Shown here in pieces: positions 57,611 to 64,000 of a stretch of 64,000 bases of DNA. Each line of letters starts with the position of its first letter. The stretch's first letter is position 1. The notes below the pieces were generated by a model. That model saw only the letters and a list, made by a program, of their open reading frames with translations. It did not search any database and had not been told where the DNA came from. A program made the position numbers and the translations under genes. Source of the stretch: Bradyrhizobium sp. Arg816 (lineage in GTDB: Bacteria > Pseudomonadota > Alphaproteobacteria > Rhizobiales > Xanthobacteraceae); contig NZ_JAPRAQ010000004.1 in assembly GCF_029989365.1 (NCBI RefSeq), forward strand, positions 248,001 to 312,000, given 5' to 3'.

Positions 57611-59224
57611 CTACATCCGCAATAGCGCCTGCCGGTCGATCTTCCCCGTTCCCGTCTTCGGCAGCTCGTCGATAAAAATCACCTCGCGCGGATATTTGTA
57701 AGGAAGCAGCTTGCCCTTGACGTAATCCTGTAGCCGCCGCGTCGCCTCATTCTGATCGGTCGCGCGGTCGTTCATCACCACCACGGCCTTCAGCGTCATG
57801 CGCCGGTCCGGCAGCTCGGCGGCGAACACCGCGCATTCGCGGATGTCGGGGTGGTCGGCGAGGCACAGCTCGACCTCCAGCGGGTAGACCCACTGGCCTG
57901 AGATCTTGATGAGGTCGTCGGCACGGCCGCGGAAGAAGTGGAAGCCGTCGGCATCGCGGACGAAACGGTCACCGGTGTAGATCCAACCGCCCTCGCGGAT
58001 GGTCTCGGCGGATTTGTCCGGCCGGTTCCAGTACAGCGGCGTGTTGGAATCGCCGCGCACCCACAAAATGCCTTCCTCGTCGTCGGCGACGTCGCGGCCG
58101 CCCTTGTCGCGCAGTGCGACCTCGTAGCCAGGCACGCGCAGGCCGGCGGCGCCGAGCTTCTTCTGCTCGGGGCGATTGGAAAGATAAATGTGCAGCACCT
58201 CGGTCGAGCCGAGGCCTTCGACGATCTCGAGGCCGGTGAGAGTCTTCCAGCCGTTGAAAACGTCCGCAGACAAAACCTCGGCCGCCGAAAGCGACATGCG
58301 CAGCGACGAGAAGTTGGTCTTGTCTGCTCCCTCCGCCTTGGTCAGTGAGGTGTACAGCGTCGGCAGGCCGAAGAAGACCGTCGGCTTGTATTGCTCGATC
58401 GCGGCAAAGATCGATGCAGGCTTCGGCTGGCCCGGCAGCAGCAGCGTCGCGGCACCTGCGGAGAACGGGAAGGTGACGGAGTTGCCGAAACCGTAGGCGA
58501 AGAAGATCTTCGGCACCGAGAAGCAGATGTCGCCGGGCGTCAGCTTCAACACGCTCTGCGCAAAGGCGGCATCGCTGTAGGCCATGTCGTGCTGGAGATG
58601 CACGATGCCCTTGGGCCGGCCGGTCGAGCCGGAGGAGTACATCCAGAACGCCATCTCGTCGCGATGGGTATCCGCTTCCGCGAGCTCGGCCGGGAACTGC
58701 GCGAGCCAGCCGGGCGCCGCGATCGCCGCAGGCGCGGCGTGGTCGCGCGCTTGCCCGTTGACGACGATCAGCGTGCGCAGGCAGGTCGCCTTGCAGGCCT
58801 CCGCATCGAAGCGCGTCGCGAATTCGGCATCCGCCACCGCGACCGCCGCGCCGGAATCGGCGAGATAGAATTGCAGCAGGTCCGGCGGCGTCAGCGTGTT
58901 GATCAGGAGCGGCACGAAGCCGGCGCGCACCGCGCCGAAGAATGCGGCGGGATAGGCCGGGGTATCGTCGAGGAACAGCAGCACGCGGTCGCCGCGCTTC
59001 AGGCCGAGCGAGGCGAAACCGTTGCCCCAGCGGCAAGCTTCCGCGCAAAGCTCGGCATAGCTGCGCGTCCCCGCGGGCCCGATCAGCGCGGGCTTGTCGC
59101 CGCGGCCCTTGGCGAGCTGGTCGAACAGCACGCGGCTGGCATTGTAGGTTTGCGGAATGGCAAAGCCGATTTCGCGAGCGCCCGGGCTGTCGGCGGGCAC
59201 CTGGTCGCGAATCTCGCTGCTCAT
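57611..59224 (-). CDS. Benzoate-CoA-ligase-family aryl-CoA ligase, probably salicylate- or anthranilate-type
   Basis: A 537-residue ANL enzyme from ATG 59224, which overlaps the upstream monooxygenase stop (ATGA). The phosphate loop is YSSGSTGRPKGIVHLQHD (about residues 184-201); PKIFFAYGFGNSVTFPF and GLGSTEVLHIYLSN are typical of benzoate-CoA ligases. The hinge/C-domain reads GRADDLIKISGQWVYPLEVE, with the catalytic Lys in PKTGTGKIDRQALL at the end. It forms an aryl-CoA from a free acid using ATP. Coupling to the FAD hydroxylase suggests salicylyl-CoA as product. Confidence 0.9.
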   Translation of the reverse strand: MSSEIRDQVPADSPGAREIGFAIPQTYNASRVLFDQLAKGRGDKPALIGPAGTRSYAELCAEACRWGNGFASLGLKRGDRVLLFLDDTPAYPAAFFGAVRAGFVPLLINTLTPPDLLQFYLADSGAAVAVADAEFATRFDAEACKATCLRTLIVVNGQARDHAAPAAIAAPGWLAQFPAELAEADTHRDEMAFWMYSSGSTGRPKGIVHLQHDMAYSDAAFAQSVLKLTPGDICFSVPKIFFAYGFGNSVTFPFSAGAATLLLPGQPKPASIFAAIEQYKPTVFFGLPTLYTSLTKAEGADKTNFSSLRMSLSAAEVLSADVFNGWKTLTGLEIVEGLGSTEVLHIYLSNRPEQKKLGAAGLRVPGYEVALRDKGGRDVADDEEGILWVRGDSNTPLYWNRPDKSAETIREGGWIYTGDRFVRDADGFHFFRGRADDLIKISGQWVYPLEVELCLADHPDIRECAVFAAELPDRRMTLKAVVVMNDRATDQNEATRRLQDYVKGKLLPYKYPREVIFIDELPKTGTGKIDRQALLRM

Positions 59225-60360
59225 GCGGCATCTCCGCCGTTCTTCTCGGCCTCGTAGAGCGTCATGAAGGCGGGCGACATCGCGCGCAGCCGGGGGTCGT
59301 CGATGCGGCCGGAGCGGGTGATGTAGCTGTAGGCGAAGTCCATCAGGCCGAGCTGCATGTGCTGGGCGAAGTGCTCGTACCAGAAGGCCGAGGTGCGCGC
59401 AGCATTGACGAGCTTCTGCACCACCGGCTTTCGCGCCGCCTGGTAACGATGCAGCGCGGTCGACAGATGCGCATCCGATTCCAGCGCCTTGACCAGCGCA
59501 ATGGCGTCCTCGATCGCGAGCCGCGTCCCCGAGCCGATGGAGAAATGCGCCGAGTGCAGGGCGTCGCCGAGCAGCACCATGTTCTTGAACGACCAGTGCT
59601 CGTTCCAGACCCAGGGAAAGTTGCGCCAGACCGATTTGTTGGAGACCAGGCAGTGGCCGCCCAGCGTGTCGGCAAAGACCTCCTCGCAGACGCCCTTGGA
59701 CTGCTCGGCATCCTTGTAGGCGAAGCCATAGGCCTGCCATGTCGCGTGGTCGCATTCGACCAGGAAGGTGCTCATGGTCGGGGAGTAGCGATAGTGATGG
59801 GCATTGAAGGCGCCGCGATCGGTCTTCACGAAGGTCTGCGACAGCGTGTCGAAGCGCTTCGAGGTCCCGTACCAGACGAACTTGTTGGAGGAGTAGGACA
59901 GCGACGTGCCGAAATCGCCCTCATAGGCGCGCCGCACCAGCGAGTTCAGCCCGTCGGCCGCGACGATCAGGTCGTGGCCGTTGAGCTGGTCGATGGCGTG
60001 GACCGGCGTGTCGAAGCGCGGCGTGACGCCGGCGTCGAGCGCGCGCTGCTGGAGGAACTGCAACAGCTCCAGCCTGCCGATCGAGGAGAAGCCGACGCCG
60101 TCGATGGCGACGCTGTCGCCGTGAAGGTTGAGCGTGATGTTCTCCCAGCTCTCCATGTGCGGCGCGATTGCGTCGACCGTTTCGGGGTCGTCGGCGCGCA
60201 GGAATTCCAGAGCCTGATCGGAGAACACGACGCCAAAGCCCCAGGTCGCGTCGGCCGGGTTCTGTTCGAACAGGTCGACTTGATCCTCGGGGTGACGCTT
60301 CTTCCAGAGATAGGCGAAATAGAGCCCACCGGGCCCCCCGCCAATCACGGCGATCCGCAA
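59221..60360 (-). CDS. FAD-dependent aryl-CoA monooxygenase resembling salicylyl-CoA 5-hydroxylase
   Basis: A 379-residue class-A flavoprotein hydroxylase from ATG 60360. It has the dinucleotide motif IAVIGGGPGGLYFAYLWKKR (residues 3-22), LIVAADGLNSLVRRAYEG (DG motif) and the second FAD motif NMVLLGDALHSAHFSIGSGT. WGFGVVFSDQALEFL and SFKNMVLLGD resemble the hydroxylase half of 2-aminobenzoyl-CoA monooxygenase/reductase, and SdgC-type salicylyl-CoA 5-hydroxylase. The old-yellow-enzyme half is absent. It would make gentisyl-CoA, linking the ligase to the gentisate dioxygenase. A thioesterase was not found. Confidence 0.85.
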   Translation of the reverse strand: MRIAVIGGGPGGLYFAYLWKKRHPEDQVDLFEQNPADATWGFGVVFSDQALEFLRADDPETVDAIAPHMESWENITLNLHGDSVAIDGVGFSSIGRLELLQFLQQRALDAGVTPRFDTPVHAIDQLNGHDLIVAADGLNSLVRRAYEGDFGTSLSYSSNKFVWYGTSKRFDTLSQTFVKTDRGAFNAHHYRYSPTMSTFLVECDHATWQAYGFAYKDAEQSKGVCEEVFADTLGGHCLVSNKSVWRNFPWVWNEHWSFKNMVLLGDALHSAHFSIGSGTRLAIEDAIALVKALESDAHLSTALHRYQAARKPVVQKLVNAARTSAFWYEHFAQHMQLGLMDFAYSYITRSGRIDDPRLRAMSPAFMTLYEAEKNGGDAA

Positions 60361-60374
60361 CGTCTGCCTCCCTA

Positions 60375-60399
60375 ATTGACAGTATACTTACTATCTAGG
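60375..60399 (-). promoter_or_regulatory. Putative MarR operator over the -10 region of the monooxygenase/ligase operon
   Basis: Contains AGTATACT (60381-60388); the TATACT -10 (minus strand) lies in it. It matches 56191-56215 in 23 of 25 positions. The -35 (TTAGTC-like, 17 bases upstream) is weak. Confidence 0.65.
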
Positions 60400-60548
60400 G
60401 GTAGACTAATGTGCTCCGGCCGTCCACGCCAGCGGAATTATCGAAGGCGAGGCGCGTCGAAGCTTACTCCCGGACACGCACCTGGCGCGTGTCCGAAGCA
60501 GTGGCGTTGCGAACCATAGCCAAACCGCGCGGGCTTGGCCATCCGGGG

Positions 60549-60764
60549 TCAGACGCAGCGCTTCACGTAGACGCCGTTCACCAGCACCCTGGTACAGCGG
60601 ACCGCGGGAACCGGCTTACGCACCACGACGGCCGCATTCGGCCCGGCACAGCCGGCGCGGTAGACGCCGCGGGCGCACACCACCGCGTTGGCATCGGTCG
60701 ACTCAAAGGTCATGCTCGCGCCGAAGGCGAGGAGCGCGGAAGCACTAAGCAGAAATGAACGCAT
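60549..60764 (-). CDS. Small secreted Cys-containing protein
   Basis: A 71-residue protein from ATG 60764 with GGGAGGAAGAC upstream. Signal peptide MRSFLLSASALLAFGASMTF with cleavage near ANA-VVC. The mature peptide CARGVYRAGCAGPNAAVVVR plus PAVRCTRVLVNGVYVKRCV has four Cys and a repeated Val/Arg pattern. Proteins like this are common in Bradyrhizobium; function unknown. Confidence 0.72.
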   Translation of the reverse strand: MRSFLLSASALLAFGASMTFESTDANAVVCARGVYRAGCAGPNAAVVVRKPVPAVRCTRVLVNGVYVKRCV

Positions 60765-60889
60765 GTCTTCCTCCCGGTCTTGTCGTGATCGAAATCGGTT
60801 ACTGGCAAAGGATTTGTCGCGGCAGGCGCGCGAAAATTCATTCGCGCGGCCGATCGTGGTCGCGCCCTTGGCGCGCAATCGCGCGTCGC

Positions 60890-61699
60890 TTATCGCGCCG
60901 CGAATGGCGCCAGCACGTCCTTGCAGGCGGGCGACAGTGACGCGGCATTGCTGGAGATGCATTGCACGATGCGGCCCCCGCCCGGCGCGACGCCGGCGCA
61001 GAGCGTGCGGATGTCGGAACCGCAGGCCGAGCGCACGATGAACAGCTCTTCGCGCGGCCGCAGCGGGCGCAGAGCGATCACGGCCGGCGCCGCCGCCGGA
61101 GCCGCCGCCGCTGGAGCTGCGCCCGCAGGCGCTGCCGTCGCAGCGGCGCCGCCGCCACCGGTTGCGGCGCTCACCGCCTTCTCGCAGGCCGGCGAAACCT
61201 TGGCCTTGTTCTTCTCGAGGCATTCGAGGGCGGGGGCGCCGCCCGGCGGCACGCTGGCGCACACCTTGGGATAATCGGCGCGGCACGCGCTCTTGACCGC
61301 GGCAATCTGCGTGCTGCTCGGCTGCTTTGACGCCGCCGCTTTCGGAGCGGCTGCGGCGGCGGGCTTCGCCCCGGCGGCGGGGGCCGCTTCGGTCTTTGCC
61401 GGTTCAGACTTGGCGGGCGCAGCTTCAGTCTTCGGCGCCGCAGCGGGCTCGACCGCGCGAACGGCGGTCTGGCATCCCGATGACAGGCTGGACATGTTCT
61501 TCTGGAGACATTGATACGCTTCCACGCCGCCGGGCGTGACGCTCGCGCAGTGCGCCATGAAGTCTGAGCGGCATGCGGAGCGGATGGCGCTCTTCTGAGC
61601 CTCGGTCGGCGCTTGCGCGAATGCGCCTGTTGCAGTTGCGAACAGCGTTGCCGCCAGCAGCGCGCGACGCGTTGATGCATGTTTCAACGTGTTGAACAT
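60890..61699 (-). CDS. Secreted protein with three cysteine-rich repeats
   Basis: A 269-residue protein from ATG 61699. The signal peptide (RRALLAATLFATATGAFA, cleavage near FAQ-APT) precedes three modules, each with the spacing C-x7-C-x12-C-x11-C. Cys positions are 43/51/64/76, 139/147/160/172 and 226/234/247/259. Long Ala/Pro/Lys/Glu linkers (about 83-132 and 180-208) join them. The module resembles the cysteine-rich repeat of PF00839 type. Six disulfides are likely in the periplasm. No enzymatic motif. Confidence 0.82.
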   Translation of the reverse strand: MFNTLKHASTRRALLAATLFATATGAFAQAPTEAQKSAIRSACRSDFMAHCASVTPGGVEAYQCLQKNMSSLSSGCQTAVRAVEPAAAPKTEAAPAKSEPAKTEAAPAAGAKPAAAAAPKAAASKQPSSTQIAAVKSACRADYPKVCASVPPGGAPALECLEKNKAKVSPACEKAVSAATGGGGAAATAAPAGAAPAAAAPAAAPAVIALRPLRPREELFIVRSACGSDIRTLCAGVAPGGGRIVQCISSNAASLSPACKDVLAPFAAR

Positions 61700-61846
61700 T
61701 TGGGTAAATTCCCTGCCCTGTCGGTAACGCCGACGATTTTCAAATGTAATGCAAGCAATCATTGCGGGTGATGCCGCGTGCAGCATCATTGGCCGCTTCG
61801 ACCTCTACCGCAAGTAGATTATACCGGCGCGATTGCGACGCAACTA

Positions 61847-61922
61847 GAGCATGATCCGAAAAAGTGTGCAGCGATTTTCCCTCGCGATAAACGCGGAATG
61901 CGTTTACGCGGAGATCATGCTC
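61847..61922. repeat. GCATGATC-bounded palindromic repeat, family B copy 2
   Basis: GAGCATGATC at 61847-61856 pairs with GATCATGCTC at 61913-61922; the inner AAAGTGTGCAGCGATTTTCC resembles 44171-44218. An extra CGCGATAAACGCG-type stem (AAACGC/GCGTTT) fills the middle. It separates the MDR reductase stop (61936) from the cysteine-repeat gene. Confidence 0.8.
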
Positions 61923-61935
61923 AAACAATGCGTCG

Positions 61936-62937
61936 TCAGAGCTTGACCATGCGCTTGCCGCGGTTCTCTCCCGCGAGCAACCCGATCAGCGCCTTCGGCG
62001 TGTTCTCCAATCCGTCGATGATGTCCTCCTGCACCTTCAGCTTGCCGGATGCGACCCAGCCCTGGAGGTCGGCGAGCGCGCGCTGGCTCTCCTTCATGTA
62101 GTCCATCACGATGAAGCCCTGCATGACCAGCCGCTTCACCACGATCAGGCCGGGCACGCCGCGCGGGCCGTGCGCTGCGGGGGCGCCGTCATATTGCGAG
62201 ATCGCGCCGCAGCAGGCGATGCGGCCGTAATTGTTCATCTGCGGCAGGCAGGCTTCCAGAATGTCGCCGCCGACATTGTCGAAATAGACGTCGATGCCTT
62301 TTGGCGCGGCCGCGCGCAGGGCCTTGAACACCGCGCCGTCCTTGTAGTCGACGGCGGCATCGAAGCCGAGCTCGGAGGTCAGCCAGTTGCACTTGTCCGC
62401 ACCGCCGGCGATGCCGATCACGCGACATCCCCTGATCTTGGCGATCTGCCCGACGATCGAGCCGACCGAGCCCGCCGCCGCGGACACCACGACGGTCTCG
62501 CCCTCTTTCGGCTTGCCGACCTCCAGCAGGCCGAAATAGGCGGTGAGGCCGGCGATGCCGAACACGCTGAGCAGATGCGTCATCGGCTCCAGCTTCGGCA
62601 TTTTCGTGAGATGCTTTGCCGGCACCGCGGCAAACTCCTGCCAGCCGGTGTCGCCGAACACGATGTCGCCGGCAGCTAGCCCCGGCGCCTTCGAGCTGAC
62701 GACCTCGGCGATGCCGCCGCCGGCCATCACGCTGTTGGCCTCGACCGCGGAGCGATAGGTCGCGCCATGCATCCAGGCGCGGTTGGCGGCGTCGAGCGAG
62801 ATGTAACGCACCTGCAGCAAGGCCTCGCCGTCCTTCGGCTCCGGCATCGCACCCTCGACCATCTTGAAGTGCTCGGCACCGAGCTTGCCGCTGGGCTTTT
62901 CGACCAGAAGAATCTGGCGATTGATGCTGCTGCTCAT
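61936..62937 (-). CDS. NADP-dependent, zinc-independent MDR oxidoreductase (leukotriene-B4-dehydrogenase/curcumin-reductase-like)
   Basis: A 333-residue medium-chain reductase from ATG 62937. The N-terminal GroES-like domain lacks the zinc Cys set. The Rossmann part reads VVVSAAAGSVGSIVGQIAKI (A-x-G-x-V-G, about 138-157) and GIAGGADKCNWLTSELGFDA. GIDVYFDNVGGDILEACLPQM and the late KRLVMQGFIVMDYM are hallmarks of the 2-alkenal/prostaglandin reductase group. It reduces an activated double bond with NADPH. It stands alone and is divergent from the symporter gene. Confidence 0.92.
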   Translation of the reverse strand: MSSSINRQILLVEKPSGKLGAEHFKMVEGAMPEPKDGEALLQVRYISLDAANRAWMHGATYRSAVEANSVMAGGGIAEVVSSKAPGLAAGDIVFGDTGWQEFAAVPAKHLTKMPKLEPMTHLLSVFGIAGLTAYFGLLEVGKPKEGETVVVSAAAGSVGSIVGQIAKIRGCRVIGIAGGADKCNWLTSELGFDAAVDYKDGAVFKALRAAAPKGIDVYFDNVGGDILEACLPQMNNYGRIACCGAISQYDGAPAAHGPRGVPGLIVVKRLVMQGFIVMDYMKESQRALADLQGWVASGKLKVQEDIIDGLENTPKALIGLLAGENRGKRMVKL

Positions 62938-63147
62938 GGCGTTTCCTCTTCGTTTGCTTGACGATTATTGATGCAGCCGCCGCAAAGAAAACGTGCAAGC
63001 CGCATTCGTTGTGCGCTGCATGAAGGCTAGATCGCGCCGCCCCGTTTCGCAACGGGAACATCCGGCCATCGCGCGCGCACGCCAAGCGTGTTGCGTCGTC
63101 GTCATATCTGCGACATCATGAAGCGCCGGTGTAGGTGGGGGTAAGCG

Positions 63148-64000
63148 ATGTCGAACAGGTTTACGCAATACATTCTGGCCGCGATGGTGCTGGGCATCGT
63201 CATGGGGGCGGCGATCTTCAACTTCCTGCCCGACACCAGAGCCGAATGGGCTTCCTCCATCAACCTGATCGCCATGATGTTCCTGCGCCTGATCAAGATG
63301 ATCATCGCGCCGCTGGTGTTCGCGACCCTGGTCGGTGGCATCGCGCATATGGGCAGCGGCGCGCGGCTCGGGCGCATCTTCGCCAAGACCATGGGCTGGT
63401 TCATCAGCGCGTCCTTCGTGTCGCTGCTGCTCGGCCTCGTCATGGTCAATCTGCTCCAGCCCGGCGCGAACTTCCCCGGCACGCTGCCGCAGGCGGGGCA
63501 ATCGACCGGCTTGCCGGTCTCGGCCTTCTCGATCGAAAAATTCCTGACCCATCTGATCCCGACCTCGATCGCCGACGCCATGGCGCAGAACGAGATCCTG
63601 CAGATCGTGATCTTCGCCGTGTTCTTCTCGGTGGCGATGGGCTCGATGCCCGAACGATCGAAGCCGATCCTGGCAATGATCGACGACGTCGCTCACATCA
63701 TGCTCAAGGTGACGAGCTATGTGATGCTGTTCGCCCCGCTCGCGGTATGGGCCGCCATCACGGCCACCGTCGCCAAGAACGGCCTCGGCGTGCTGTGGAA
63801 GCTCGTCGTCTTCATGGGCGGCTTCTATCTCGCGCTTGGGATCCTGTGGGGCATCCTGATGATCGTCGGCTTCATCGTGATCGGGCCGCGATACAGCCAT
63901 CTGCTGAAGCTGATCCGCGAACCCCTAATGATCGCGTTCTCCACCGCGAGCTCGGAAGCGGCCTATCCGAAGACGCTGGAGGGGTTGACCAAGTTCGGCG
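63148..64000 (+). CDS. Dicarboxylate/amino acid:cation symporter (DAACS family), 3' end outside the window
   Basis: ATG 63148 opens 284 codons that stay in frame to the window end. The N-terminal half of a DAACS transporter is visible: ILAAMVLGIVMGAAIFNFL (TM1), FLRLIKMIIAPLVFATLVGG (TM2), ASFVSLLLGLVMVNLLQPG (TM3), IVIFAVFFSVAMGSM (TM4), and YVMLFAPLAVWAAITATVA and FMGGFYLALGILWGILMIVG as further spans. Then REPLMIAFSTASSEAAYPKT, the re-entrant hairpin HP1 with the family Ser-rich motif, precedes the cut. It takes up C4-dicarboxylates or acidic amino acids with Na+ or H+. Confidence 0.9.
   Translation, partial: MSNRFTQYILAAMVLGIVMGAAIFNFLPDTRAEWASSINLIAMMFLRLIKMIIAPLVFATLVGGIAHMGSGARLGRIFAKTMGWFISASFVSLLLGLVMVNLLQPGANFPGTLPQAGQSTGLPVSAFSIEKFLTHLIPTSIADAMAQNEILQIVIFAVFFSVAMGSMPERSKPILAMIDDVAHIMLKVTSYVMLFAPLAVWAAITATVAKNGLGVLWKLVVFMGGFYLALGILWGILMIVGFIVIGPRYSHLLKLIREPLMIAFSTASSEAAYPKTLEGLTKFG

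Noticed and set aside
58942..60375. A 477-codon plus-strand frame
   Set aside because: It is antisense to the CoA ligase and monooxygenase genes and has shadow-type composition.

Overview
The window is a high-GC alphaproteobacterial chromosome segment, most likely Bradyrhizobium or a close relative. This rests on the codon usage, the many small secreted proteins of rhizobial type, several families of palindromic intergenic repeats, and the dense catabolic and transport gene content. No rRNA and no CRISPR array were seen. One tRNA gene is present, tRNA-Arg(CCU).

Region 1 (1-15.6 kb) is ordinary catabolic chromosome. It holds a secreted nuclease-like protein cut by the window edge, a branched-chain-type ABC binding protein broken by one frameshift, an enoyl-CoA hydratase/VOC pair, a minus-strand operon of two acyl-CoA dehydrogenase subunits plus a hydratase, and an SDR. 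Small envelope and stress proteins, a ketopantoate-reductase-like protein, a secreted hydrolase and an RraA/cupin/Bug-receptor cluster follow. Four copies of one 80-90 bp palindromic repeat lie here and nowhere else in the window.

Region 2 (15.64-32.41 kb) is a 16.7-kb integrated phage-like island. It starts at the 3' end of tRNA-Arg and ends at a 15-bp copy of that tRNA end. It encodes an intact tyrosine integrase, a short-gene operon with a ribbon-helix-helix protein, a tape-measure-like pair, a GTA-type spike-base-like protein, a portal, a large terminase and a 55-residue HTH protein in front of it. It also carries accessory cargo: a HEPN-like protein with a membrane protein, a serine recombinase and several small genes. 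I could not find a major capsid, prohead protease or lysis gene. Three copies of a 17-bp operator (TGCAC-N7-GTGCA) stand in front of three of its transcription units, and short direct repeats near both ends look like integrase arm sites. The island is either a remnant or a capsid-less satellite-like element with a shared repressor circuit.

Region 3 (32.6-50 kb) is chromosomal again. It contains a membrane-spanning patatin-like lipase whose catalytic Ser and Asp are about 640 residues apart, secreted and membrane proteins of unknown function, a metallohydrolase with a family-5 ABC binding protein, an AraC regulator next to a hydrolase, and acyl-CoA and reductase genes. An orphan TRAP binding protein lies directly before a chemoreceptor.

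Region 4 (50.6-60.4 kb) contains an aromatic-acid module. Its genes encode an FAD oxidoreductase with a divergent LysR gene, a NitT/TauT-type ABC importer, gentisate 1,2-dioxygenase, a zeta-GST isomerase, a MarR regulator, a benzoate-CoA-ligase-family enzyme and an FAD monooxygenase resembling salicylyl-CoA 5-hydroxylase. Together they suggest salicylate-type acid -> acyl-CoA -> gentisyl-CoA -> gentisate -> maleylpyruvate -> fumarylpyruvate. Two nearly identical 25-bp sequences containing AGTATACT overlap the -10 positions of both minus-strand catabolic units and are probably the MarR operators.

Region 5 (60.5-64 kb) has small secreted proteins, a cysteine-repeat protein, a zinc-independent MDR reductase and the start of a dicarboxylate/cation symporter cut by the window end.
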